DNA from: Desulfobacteraceae bacterium Eth-SRB2
GTDB taxonomy: Bacteria > Desulfobacterota > Desulfobacteria > Desulfobacterales > UBA11574
DNA length: 64,000 nucleotides
Direction of reading: 5' to 3'
Assembly (NCBI GenBank): GCA_004193595.1
Contig: RPGQ01000002.1
Coordinates: 243,752 to 307,751 of the forward strand
The position numbers and the translations under genes are program-made. Below the pieces are notes generated by a model. It did no database searches, was not told where the DNA came from, and was given only the letters and a program-made list of their open reading frames with translations. This document shows, piece after piece, positions 21,290-33,141 of the stretch. Within the stretch, counting starts at the first letter, position 1. Each line of letters opens with the position of its first letter.

Positions 21290-24200
21290 CTACTTCTTGG
21301 TATGGATAACGATTGAACCACCTCCGATCTCTTGGTCGAAGCCGTTGTCGTAGATTACGGTCTCTTCGGCGGTAACTTCGTCCTCCTCCCAGATTTTGAT
21401 TCGGAAGGTATCCGGTTCATCGTCACCAGCCCAGATCATGAACTTGTAATCCCCTGAGCCATTAATGGTGCCGGTACCCTTAAATTTGGCATAGTTGCTG
21501 CCGGTGACCAACAGCCAGTCATAGCTGCCACTGTGGAAGTTCAGGTCCGCCGTTTGAAACTGGAACTCTGTCTGGCCAGTCGGGACGTTGGCGCCCTTCT
21601 TGTATTTGGAAACAAATCCAAAGTTCGCCTTGCCTGTGAGTGTCGGAATTGGTATGTAAGCTCCTTCTGGCGAGTCGATCCAGCCGCCGCCGGTCACGAA
21701 GCCGGCGCTCGGGTCATAGATCACGGCGGAGGTGCACACTTCTTCTGAATCCACTGTGCCATCGTTAACAGTGAGGCAGACATTGTATATACCGGCTTCA
21801 GCGTAAGTGTTGCAGGGTGCCTCACCAGTGCCCGTGCTTAAGTCTCCGAAATCCCAGCTGTAGGTCAGTGAATCGCCATCCGGATCAGATGAGCCGGTTC
21901 CATCAAAGCAGCTCTCTAAGGGATTGACGTAGGGTCCATTGGGATCGGCTACGGGCGGCAGATTGGGACTGACTGTAACTGTTGTGCAGGTGATGTCTGT
22001 TTTGCCATAGCTGTCGATGACCTTCAAGCAGATGTCATAGACTTTACCAATTGGCGCATCCGACGGTACAAACAGATCGGCCTCACATCCAGTAGCATCG
22101 TCAAATTCACCGTCATTGTCTAAGTCCCAGGCACAGGTAATCACATCGTCGGGATCCGGATCATAGGAGCCGGTTCCATCCAGAGTAATCATGGAGCCAG
22201 GTGAGGCCAGATAAGGGCCGTTCGGATCGGACACCGGTGCGTGGTTGCCGATTTCAATTGTGGTGTAATCGATGTCTGAACAGGGTTCGATTGGTATATC
22301 GTTGACCACACTGGGAGCATCGGTGACTCTTAAACCAATAACCCCTGTGTAAGGTGCGGCCCAGGTCCATTGGGGATTTACACCCACTGCGTCGGAAGAC
22401 TCACCGAAGCAATCACTATCCTCTGTGCCGAACAACCCGTCGTTGTCCAGATCCCATTCATATTTATCAATTGGAGGATTATCCGGATCCCAAGAAGCCG
22501 AAGCATCCAAGGTAACCGGCGTATTAACCCAACCTATGTAAGGACCTCCGGCGAAGGCATGGGGACAGTGCGGTGGTGGATGAACATAGATTTCACATGG
22601 ATAGATGCTTGTCTGCGGTCCACCCAAATTGACAGGATTGTCATCGGTAACCCTTACAGATACCGGATGATATCCTTCTGTTGAGAATCCTCCAACAATA
22701 GTGGCAGTTCGTCCAGTGGCATCGTCAAATTGTCCGTCATTGTCCAAATCCCACTCGTAGCTGACGATGTGTCGGGTAATATCAGGATGGAATGAACATG
22801 AAGCGTCCAGATGGATGTCCTGGCCAAGATTATATTCTTGTTCGTCGCAATCGCAGATCACAGCCTCAGGCGGGATGATAGTCACACCTTTTAACAAGAT
22901 CAGAACTCGCCATCCAGTGCTAAAGGCATGAAAAACGGGGTTTGGACCCGGTACATCATCCCAACGACCATCGGTCTGTTGTGTACGAACAATATAATGG
23001 GCCAAACCTTCCCTTGATGCAGTGTCCGGAGAATAGTACCAGTCAAAGCTATTTAGTGTCTGACCCGTAATGGTACAATCATATTCTGTAATGTGGGTGA
23101 TGTCCGGCTCAGGTATACGCATCGCTTTCATGGTCCCATACATACCATAGCTATTGCCCAACAAACGCTGGTAATCCCAACCTCCTCCACTATCATTCCA
23201 GTGGCGGTAGAGGAATCCAATAGCACTTTGAACTTTAGGATCGGTTAAAGGGGTCCCCAAAAATTCATGGCAGATGATACCTGCCGCTGCCTTAGTACAG
23301 TTCGGCATATCTATATCCCACATGTAACCAAAGCCGCCATTGTTTGTGTCACAAAAGGTGTGATGGGTGTGGTCTAAGAAATAGATCAACTCATCGCGCA
23401 CGAACTGAGGCACTGTTGATCCCATGTTCTCTTCTGCGGCAATCATTCCTAAAGGTGGCCACTGGGTAGTTGACATGTCCGAATCTGAGAAATTAGCCCA
23501 ATAACGCCAGCCACCACGAAAGGTCCCGCTGTCAACCTGTCCCCAAGCAAAATAATCCACCATATCCTGTACGATCTCGGCATATGTTCTTTCATACACG
23601 CCGGGTCTGCCCACAGCAGCAACTTTGTTAGGTGCACCGCTACTAGCCAGTGTCACCATGCATATGCCACCGATATAGGTTTCCCGACTGTCATGGATTG
23701 GCGTACCATCTGCAGGCCAACCTTCCGAGTAATTGGTTACCAGTCCAATACCATTTCCATTCGTATCAGGATCTCTTGCAGTCTGATCAGAAATGTTCCA
23801 TGAATAAGTTCGGCGGAGTAAGACGTTTAAGCCTCGCTGCACGGTTTCCACGTAAGGATCACTATCGTAATCCATATTAGTCTTACTCCCATGCAACTGG
23901 AATGCGTCGATTGCAGCACCGACCACTGCCAATGGATGGTACACATTTAAATCCCAGTGGCCGTAAGGTTGTCCATAACCGTAACCAGGGGCACCACCAG
24001 CAGGGAAATTATCACGAATCATGTTTGTGTGAAGCCACCAAAGTCCCTCATCAATGGCCATATTGATGCGTACATCCAGATGATTGGGGACGCTCAAATC
24101 GGAACTCTCATAAATTCTGACCGGATATTGGTCTTGGGCCTCATTACCTGATCCATCCTTAACATGCAGTGTTGCAATGAATAGCCGACCTGCTAAACCT

Positions 24201-24478
24201 GTATAGGTGTGTTTGACGCCTAAGTTGTAGGAGTCTGTAATTAGTGTCCATAGCATTGCTGGACTGCCATCTCCAAAATCCCAATAATACTCCGTAGCCC
24301 CGCCTCTATCGATTCCCTTTAAGGTTGTTTCCGCGTCTCTATAGGTATAGTGAGCAATAGATGGGCTTGAAGGTTGCCATGGCACACAGATTGCCTGAGG
24401 TTGCGCTGATACCACACTGGCAAAGGCCAAAAGCACCATAGCGCAAAATACGACAGAAAGGTAAAACAACTTTTTCAT
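21290..24478 (-). CDS. Large secreted PKD-repeat protein with terpene-cyclase/prenyltransferase-like alpha-helical segment
   Basis: Signal peptide MKKLFYLSVVFCAMVLLAFASVVSA; repeated YEWDLDNDGxFDD/YSWDFGD PKD motifs. Confidence 0.85.
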   Translation of the reverse strand: MKKLFYLSVVFCAMVLLAFASVVSAQPQAICVPWQPSSPSIAHYTYRDAETTLKGIDRGGATEYYWDFGDGSPAMLWTLITDSYNLGVKHTYTGLAGRLFIATLHVKDGSGNEAQDQYPVRIYESSDLSVPNHLDVRINMAIDEGLWWLHTNMIRDNFPAGGAPGYGYGQPYGHWDLNVYHPLAVVGAAIDAFQLHGSKTNMDYDSDPYVETVQRGLNVLLRRTYSWNISDQTARDPDTNGNGIGLVTNYSEGWPADGTPIHDSRETYIGGICMVTLASSGAPNKVAAVGRPGVYERTYAEIVQDMVDYFAWGQVDSGTFRGGWRYWANFSDSDMSTTQWPPLGMIAAEENMGSTVPQFVRDELIYFLDHTHHTFCDTNNGGFGYMWDIDMPNCTKAAAGIICHEFLGTPLTDPKVQSAIGFLYRHWNDSGGGWDYQRLLGNSYGMYGTMKAMRIPEPDITHITEYDCTITGQTLNSFDWYYSPDTASREGLAHYIVRTQQTDGRWDDVPGPNPVFHAFSTGWRVLILLKGVTIIPPEAVICDCDEQEYNLGQDIHLDASCSFHPDITRHIVSYEWDLDNDGQFDDATGRTATIVGGFSTEGYHPVSVRVTDDNPVNLGGPQTSIYPCEIYVHPPPHCPHAFAGGPYIGWVNTPVTLDASASWDPDNPPIDKYEWDLDNDGLFGTEDSDCFGESSDAVGVNPQWTWAAPYTGVIGLRVTDAPSVVNDIPIEPCSDIDYTTIEIGNHAPVSDPNGPYLASPGSMITLDGTGSYDPDPDDVITCAWDLDNDGEFDDATGCEADLFVPSDAPIGKVYDICLKVIDSYGKTDITCTTVTVSPNLPPVADPNGPYVNPLESCFDGTGSSDPDGDSLTYSWDFGDLSTGTGEAPCNTYAEAGIYNVCLTVNDGTVDSEEVCTSAVIYDPSAGFVTGGGWIDSPEGAYIPIPTLTGKANFGFVSKYKKGANVPTGQTEFQFQTADLNFHSGSYDWLLVTGSNYAKFKGTGTINGSGDYKFMIWAGDDEPDTFRIKIWEEDEVTAEETVIYDNGFDQEIGGGSIVIHTKK

Positions 24479-25035
24479 ACATTCCCTCCTTTTCTTCTGT
24501 AAAGTTATCTATAAATGGAACGGGTAAGAAACAAAAATTCGTTACCTGGATTTGGCTTTTTAAAAAGATGAATATTTTCCTAACAGAACAAGACAGCGTT
24601 CTGTCAGGAGCAAGGCATGCACATTTTGAGTGGTTTTTCTATGGGGCGACCTCAGGAGAATCTCATGGTCCTTAAACCGGTCTGGGCCACAATTATACAT
24701 GTAACCCGAGCCGGAAAACCACAGCATTTAGTTTTGCCGGAAAAGTTTTAAAGTTATGCAACTTGAGTTTTGAAGGTTATGCAGGAGGGGCACGAATAGA
24801 AAATGTTCGTGTTAAAGTATATGGAGTTATGAAATCTTTGTATATGAAAACATTGGGAATAGCGCAGTCATTTGAAAAGGCTTGATAAGTATCCTGGGTT
24901 AGAAAAGTTTTATTATTATAGGGTATACCGTAATGCTTGATACTAATAATAGTTCTTGACAGGTTTTACACGGCTTCCAAATAAAGCTCCTCGCCCTGAC
25001 TCTCTAAGGCATGGATACCAACATACTCTTCTTGG

Positions 25036-26295
25036 CTATTCATTTTCATTTACATCAATTTCTCCATCCTCTTCCCAATATTTATTTTCTTCAGCTACCG
25101 TCTTTGCGATCAGTTTTTGGCATATTTTCGATGTGACCCGGGAAAAAGCCAAAGACAAATTATTGCGAAACTTTCGAAGCGTAAAATCACAATGTTTAGC
25201 CATATAATTTTTTACAACCCCCCAGCACATTTCAATAGGCTGAAGTTCAGGGTGGTATTGAGGTGTCCGTAAAATAGAATGTCCCTCTGCTTCTACTATT
25301 TTATCAATCTTGTACTCAGGTTTTGGTTCAAATAATTTGCACAGAACGTACAATTCAGCTTTCAGTAAATCTTCCCCCCATGGGATTCCTTTGTCATCCA
25401 ACCATTTGCGTAAATTTTCTTTGCGTGCGTTTGATTTAGGGAATGCGCTTTCTTCTGTGGTATTATGATAACTGGCATTGTCCATAATGATAATTGAATT
25501 TTCCGGGATATCAGGCAATAGCTGCTCTGTGAACCATTTAGAAAAGTTACCCCAATCCATTTGGCCATGGTAATCACCGGTTTTCTTTTTTGCTTCAAAA
25601 ATCAACTGGGCGTTGTTAACCCAGCCGTCAAGCGTGATTGCATTAACTACAATCAAGCGTTCACCCTTCCCGGCTGGCTTATTCACATCAGGACCATCCT
25701 CATCAAAATACCAAGTGAACTGGTTAGAGTGGTTTTTATTTATGAACGTTTCATCAAGGTAAACCTCAGGACGTACAAACGATCCATCCGGTTTCCTGTT
25801 CAAACGTTTCTGTCTAATATACTGTCTTCTCGCTAAAATTACATAATCCCGCTCTTTCAGGGCTGAACGTCGTTTCCCGGTTCCATAAGTGAAGCCCCAT
25901 CTATTCAATGTCCTCCATAGTGTTGTTGTGGGAAAATTGTAATCGGGGTTAATTTTTGCTAAATGTTTACGAACAAGATCAACTGACACATGCCGACCTT
26001 TCAGGTTCTGGGAACGTATATACTGCCGCACAACTGGCTGTAAGTTATGCGGAATCGCATATTCCGGCTTGCCTCGTGTTTTGGGTAAGCTGTCCGGAAC
26101 GTTTTGCTTGTTCTTATTATACTCGGCCATGATTCTTCTAACCGTAGCTTGGCCAATACCTAAACCCTTTGCTGTTTGTTCTATAGCCCACACGGCCTTG
26201 AGTTTCTTTTCACCTCTCTCAATATCATTAAATTGCTTTAAATTGATTACGAGTTGTTTCATACCTTGTGTGAATTCTTTACCTTGAAATGACAT
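25036..26295 (-). mobile_element. IS630-like (DDE) transposase, apparently intact, 419 aa
   Basis: N-terminal HTH; VYLDETFINKNHSNQFTWYF, SIIIMDNASYHNT, QYHPELQPIEMCWGVVKNYMA DDE signature. Confidence 0.88.
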
Positions 26296-27153
26296 TGCCG
26301 CAACCCCATATAAATTTTAGCAATAACTCTCATATCTTAAACAAAAATTATAGGCTATTGCAATAGAATTGTCAAGCAAGAAATATCAAGTCATATGGAA
26401 TATGCTATAACATATCCTCTGGCAAGCGAATCGAGATTGATTTGAGGGACGGTTTCAGTTTTGGAAATGAAGCTCTCTTTAACTTTTTTGAATCAAAATA
26501 ATCAAGGGCTCATTAAAGAAAATTTGTTCACATTCCCAGTTTTGGACCTGGTGTTTGAGCAAATTTTTATCTATGTTACCCTCATCCCATTGAAATCCGG
26601 TAAATTGTTCTAAATCATTTGTCATAATATATTATTGTATATTATTGCCATATACAATTCAAGTTTGATTTTGATGTCAAATCAACAGGAATGAAAATTA
26701 TTGGTATGTATGGGACCATGAAAGCGATGCGTATACCTGAGCCGGACATCACCCATTACAGAATATGATTGTACCATTACGGGTCAGACACTAAATAGCT
26801 TTGACTGGTACACTATTCTCTGAACACTGCATCAAAGGGAAGGTTTGGCCCATTATATTGTTCATTACCTGTAGACCGATGGTCGTTGGGATGATAATAC
26901 CGGTCCAAGCCGTTTTCATGCCTTTAGCACTGGATGGCGAGTTCTGATCTTTAAGGTGTGACTATCATCCCTTACAGAACAATGATCTGCGGTGACGGGC
27001 AGAATATAATCCTTGGCCAGGACATCCATCTGGACGCTTCATGTTCATTCCATCCTGATATTACCCGACACATCGTCAGCTACGAGTGTGGGATTTGGAC
27101 AATGACGGACAATTTGACGATGCCACTGGGTACGCCCCTAATATTATAAGATT

Positions 27154-27777
27154 CTATTCATCCATCAATGAATATCCATTTTCTGATGCTATTCGCTCTC
27201 CACGCCGAGCACTCATACTGACCGCAGGCTGCGAGATATTGAGCTTTGGAGCCAGGTCCGCCATCGTAAACCCCAACTCCCTGACCGCCCAGTAACACAA
27301 AAGACTTCTTGCTTTGACTTTTACCGGTTGCTTTCCGGGCTGAAATATTTCTTCCGGTTTAATGGAAAAAATCTCAGCCACCCGATCAGCGAGTTTATCT
27401 ATATCATAGCCTTGAGACTTTAGCTGGTATTTGCGTTCAAGAAACTCATCGGCAGCCTTTAAAACCCTCTCAACGAAATCAGAATCGCCAAGCACACGTT
27501 CATCACTTTTAAAGTGAATGTTTGCCCGCCGAAGAGACTTGATCACAGACCAGCCGCCGCTGCTTCGGATGAGTCCTCCTCCGGTGAGTTCGGGGCGCTT
27601 GCCATCCTGGATGCCTTTCTGAACAAATATTTTGTAACGGCGTCGCGCAGTTAATCTCTTTTTATCGAACAGTTTCAGAACATACGCATCATTTTGCCAC
27701 TCTTTTTTCTTTTTCCCCATGATAACGGCATGCCCGCAAAAAGGGTATTTGTCCAGTGCTTTTATGTCTGTAACCAC
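27154..27777 (-). pseudogene. C-terminal part of a REP-associated tyrosine transposase (RAYT/Y1_Tnp family)
   Basis: LDKYPFCGHAVIMGKKKKEWQNDAYVLKLF..GLIRSSGGWSVIKSLRRANIHFKSDERVLGDSDFVERVLKAADE; no N-terminal HUH portion. Inside a replaced segment of the degraded arm. Confidence 0.75.
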
Positions 27778-30700
27778 ACTGGGTAACGATATCGAATTTC
27801 AAAGACTCTTTGCCTTATCCCAACGATTCGGATTTATCTCGGCACGAGAATTAGCCTTGTTGGGCATTCCATATATAAATATAAGCCACTTTAAAAATGC
27901 AACAATACTACAGCTATTTTTCAAAAAAGCTATTTATACGATCACCTGTTTCTGTGATTTCTGGCTGGGATTTCGGAGACTTAAGCACGGGCACTGGTGA
28001 GGCACCCTGCAACGCACGCTTGAAGCCAGGCATATACAATGTCCTCACTGTTAACGGTTCATGCATAATTTTGTGACGGACTTTGGGGACGTCTATTGGA
28101 TTATAGCTTTCTCAATAATGTAATCATAGAAATGACATGGAACTATTTCTCAAAATCACATACGCCGCTTTCCTGATTTGGTTCTTCAGCTTCTTTATCG
28201 TTTTCCTGGGAAGCCACTTAAAAGAACTAATCGACAATTATCGGTTATGATATCTGTAATTCATTCATTTTATAAAAATTTCAATACACTGGCAAGCTGT
28301 ACGCTCTTAAAAAACACGATATTTATGAGATAATCTCAATAGATCGCAGAAAATGCAAGACCTGATGTAACAAATGGATATCTGAAAAATTGCTAATTAA
28401 ATGCTTTGAGATAGGTAGTTTTTACTGCAGAAAACGGCTGAACTGAGTGGGAGAGGACGAAGTTACCGCCGAAGAGACCGTAATCTACGACAACGAGCTA
28501 CCAAGAGATCGGGAGGTGGTTTCCAATCGTTATCCATACCAGAAAGTAGTAGATAAAAAGTATTTCACTTATTTCACATGCCCGATAAAAAGGCAGGGGT
28601 CGTTTGGCTCTGCCTTTCAAGACCCCAAATCGTGCTTATCAGGTTGGCTATAACTCCGAAAAGGTAGTTTTCCACCCACAACCGATAGTGGTGCTGAGAT
28701 CTGGGTTGACCCGATACAGAACAGTGCATAAATGCTCTAAGCTGCGGGTTGCGGGCTGATAGTAGGAGAGCCGAAGACGCTACCGCGCCCGTCGCTGGCC
28801 GAGCACGGGACAAGGGGCACGTATGTGTCAACCGGATAAGCATGGTTTGAATATCTGCTATCTTGTATTTTGAAGTGGTTTAATAGTTGTGATATCGAAT
28901 TTTAAAATCACGGAAGAAGTTATTCACAATTAACAAAATATTTTTAAAAATTCTGAAAATTCATAAAATTTTTGCACGAAATAATTTTATCAAAACATCT
29001 TTGATAAAACCACATTTTCGGGTATTGTAAAGCCATTAGTAAAGCACCTTGCCGGTGAGCTTATCGCAATTTTAAGGTTTCGTTTAACACCCTGTACACG
29101 GGTGTATTTCAGAAGGAAATGCTGAGACCTTTGAAAATGTTAATTTTGATGGATGTAAGTAAAAGGATCGAATTCTCGTCATTTTGGACCTGATCCGTCA
29201 GAACACTATTGAAGTAACTGGATTCCGGCCTTCGCCGGAATGACGCTTTAAAGGGAGTTCAGACTTTTACGGAAGCCATCAATTCCCTGTTTAAGTTCAG
29301 AAGGCGATAATTTTACCCCGGAGAAATGAGCTCCGCATTTCACAGGGCAGGCAGGAATACATTGAGTATTTCGAGGATTAAAATTTGAGCCTGTTGTTGA
29401 TAATCCAAATTATCGGGGACGCAGAAATTGAGCCAAAAGGGGCGTTTTACAAGGTCATTTATACTCAACAGACAGCCGTGTGGGAGAGTCTGATATACCG
29501 AAGAAAAAGAAAATAAAACTGATTTCTTGGAATATGAGCGGCATTCCGAGCGGCCATTAAAAGGATTTTTACATTATTCAAACGGGTGATATATTTGCCA
29601 TTCAGGAAACAAAATTCAGGATTCACAGCTTACGGATGAGATGAGAAAAATATTTCCGGCTATAAATCATTCTGGTTATGCACCACGGTAAAGGATACAG
29701 TGGGGTCTGCACCTATACCCGGATTGAGCTAAGAAAATTAATTACAATATTGGTGAGAGCCGAAATTCGATAGCGAGGGTCAGTTATCGAGGATGGATTT
29801 TTTGATGATTTTATATTTTTGGCATTTATTTTCTAACGGTCAAAATGAGCGAGAACGGCTTCAGTACAAACTCGATTTTTATAATTTTTTCAAATATGCC
29901 CGTGAATATCGAAACCAGGGCCGAAGCCTTATGTTACCGGAGATTACAATACAGCTCATAATGAGATTGATTTGAAAAAATCCCAAACCCAATGAAAAAA
30001 ATCCGGGTTTTAAGAATCGAGAGGCGTGATTGGCTCGATAGGATTATTGAAAATGGCTATGTGGACACCTCACAGATGTTTTTATCCGGATGCCATAAAA
30101 TATTCATGGTGGACCTATCGATTCAAGACAGGAGCAGGAAACATAGGGTGGCGTATTGATTATTTTTGTTACAAAGATATTATCGATAACGGCTACAGGT
30201 TAAAGGTTTTATCGACAATAGTATTATTTTGGCTCAGACCATTGTCCCATTGGACTGGTTATCGAAATCTGAACCCCGCTTTGATATCCCGCACCACGCT
30301 TTGTCGCCAAAGCGGATTGAACGCATCGACGACTCAATGCAGAGCTTCAATTTATGAGATTTCCATATCACAAACAAAAAACTGTCAAGAATATTAAAAA
30401 TACAGCATCTTGTACCTAGAAAATCTTGACCAAAGCTCATCGGAGATTGAGAATATACAGTTCATGTATTGTTTGCTGACTTTGCGGTAATTTTTGCCTG
30501 AAAATTAATGAGAATATTATAGTTACGTAATTAATATGAGTTTATAAGAAAAATTCAGGTTTAATCATATGAAAAGGAATTCGAACATGAAATGGTTTCT
30601 TTATGCAATTAGCAGTCTGGATCTTTTGTTGGATGTTGTACGATTCTTTATACCCGCGAAACCAGAAATGTTGGGAAAAGCATCATTAAAAGGGAATATA

Positions 30701-32640
30701 TTATAAAATGCGCTATTCTACCGTTTATATTTGGTATCCTCTTTTTAATTTCTGCATCAGCCACTTGTCATCCATGGTTTATAAGAATAATCAGTTTTTA
30801 GGTATGGCTAAAGGTTTTATTTATTTTCATAAACCCTAAAGGCTTATGATAAATTCTCTGATTGGTATCTTAACTCATTATCCGATCAAACCCATAGATT
30901 TTTGGCATTTTGCCATAATACTTGGAACAACAATTTTATCTTGGATTTATAGACAAAAAGGAGACCTTATCATGACCTAACAAAGCTCAAATCGTAGAAT
31001 CCATTCACAATAGATCGGTCTAACCAGAATAAATCCTCAGAAATCGTAGAAACCTGTTTAGAGATCATAAAAAGTGAACTGGAATCGGTGAGGATGTGTT
31101 GGTTTCGGATTTGGTAAATTCTGTGTAAAGAGAAAAGAAGGAACGTAAAGGCGAAATCTGCTACGGGTGATGCTATGATGTTAGCCCCAAGAAGAGTTAT
31201 TACACGTTTTAAATGTTTCCGGCAAGTTGAAGGACATATGATAAACGGAAAATAAAAAGGCAGACCCATTTTGGTCTGCCTGTATTCACCAGATGGCTTT
31301 TTCTTTCAAAGAGAACACCGGCGTTATTATCTGTTAGCTTCCCTGAATGCCGTTGTACAATGCAGTTTGCATTGAGATGCACGTACATTCGAAGCTGAAT
31401 AAATCACATCCAGCTCCTTTTCTTTATAGTATAACCTTCGTAAAGACCAAGTCGTCACATGGTTTAAATCATAATGTTGAAGCTGGTGGCATTTTAGTTC
31501 TGTCAAAATAACTAATGGATTTAATAAAATATGTCCATAGAAGACCAAGGCTCATTCTTATAGGTGAAAATCTATGCCATAGGGATTATTGACAGACATA
31601 TCTCTCATGAAAACTCTCAATTTTTGACATGTTTCTTCTTAATTACAGACACTAACATATTTATTGGATAGTTTTCTCGCGAAGCAATGAAAATCGAAGA
31701 TAGCGAGAAAATGCAATAACCGTGCACATTAAAAAGTTAAATTTCATCTTCAGCTATTTCATTTTTATCATATTTAAAAATTATCAACAATATTATTGTG
31801 TTTCACATCTTGAAGAAATATTAAAAAAATAGCCAAGCGGCTTTTGACGCCCATATGGCATGTTATACCGCTGCGGCATAACAACCCCATTTGAAAGGAG
31901 GAAATGTCATGGATGAATTTAAGCCCTAATTGATTGTCCTGATTTAGAACCAATTTCTTCATCGTCAGCTTTTAAATACCGGCTTCTCCCCATCTCTCCG
32001 CGGGAAGGCCCGCTACTTCACAATCGTAGTCCGTCCGAATTTCTCGGTCATTCTTATATCGCCCATGTTTTCTCTAATATTTCAAGCTGTCATCAATGTC
32101 TTCAACTCTCACCGAATACCCAATGCTTACAAAAGGCGCCATCATGCGTTTATATGACAAATTCTATAACTCGCTGTTTTATTAAAACTTACTAACCTGC
32201 TCAAACAGCCAGACTGGTTATATTTTATCACCAGTTGGCCCCTAATTTATTTACGAAGTACGTCTGTCGCGTAATTACGGATGGATTTTCAGAGTAACGT
32301 TGAACCACGAAGACGCACATCCGACAAAGGGCCTTTAAAGTCCGGTTCGGAATATCCAGGATTTGATCTTTTAGCAGATCTTCGCTCATCTAAGGTCACT
32401 CGCCAGAATCTTTGCTGTCGTCGGTCAAATGGGTTTTAATCCGGCCCTGGTCGCAATCATGTCATTAATGGGGTCGTTACCGACCATCAGGCAAGCTTCG
32501 GGAGGTTCATGGATTTTGGCGAATTTTCCAGGTAATATTCTATCGCGGTTTACAAAACGACATATTTTCAATATGGTCACCAAATCGAAATAAAATGATC
32601 CAAACTGGCCCAGGCCATCATGGATGAATTTAAGCCCTAA

Positions 32641-33141
32641 TTGATTGTCAGGGCCGGCAAAGGTGACAAAGATCGAGAAACCCTTCTGGCGACTCAAATT
32701 AAAGAAGATCTGAGCAATCATATCCGAAAGGCCTGGGTCTTGTATAATGAAGACCAGAAAAACAAAGTCCCTGGCGTTTATATGCCCCATGCCCTGGAAC
32801 GTAAATATGCCAATGCCGGAAAAGAATGGCACTGGCAGTGGGTGTTTGCTTCACAAAAATTGTCAGTCGATCCGAGATCCAAAACCATACGAAGACATCA
32901 TCTGCACCCGTCCAATCTGCAAAGGGCCATCAAGCGGGCAACAAAGCGAGGTAGTATCAGCAAAAGGATCACAGTGCACACGTTGAGACACAGCTTCGCC
33001 ACCCATCTTTTAGAAAGCGGCTATGATATCCGAACCGTCCAATAACTCCTGGGACATGCCAGTGTAAAAACTACGATGGTATACACTCATTTATCTCAAA
33101 TGAATTTAATGGGTGTAAAAAGTCCTCTTGACGCCATTTAA
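32641..33141 (+). pseudogene. Integron-integrase (IntI)-like tyrosine recombinase, catalytic half, with nonsense codon
   Basis: [56 protein letters not shown]...[40 protein letters not shown]; contains the IntI-specific insert; TAA where Glu is expected. Confidence 0.85.

Noticed and set aside
24880-26340. Terminal inverted repeats of the IS630-like element
   Set aside because: CTTGACAG/CTGTCAAG-like motifs near both ends are too weak to define boundaries by eye; only the transposase is called.
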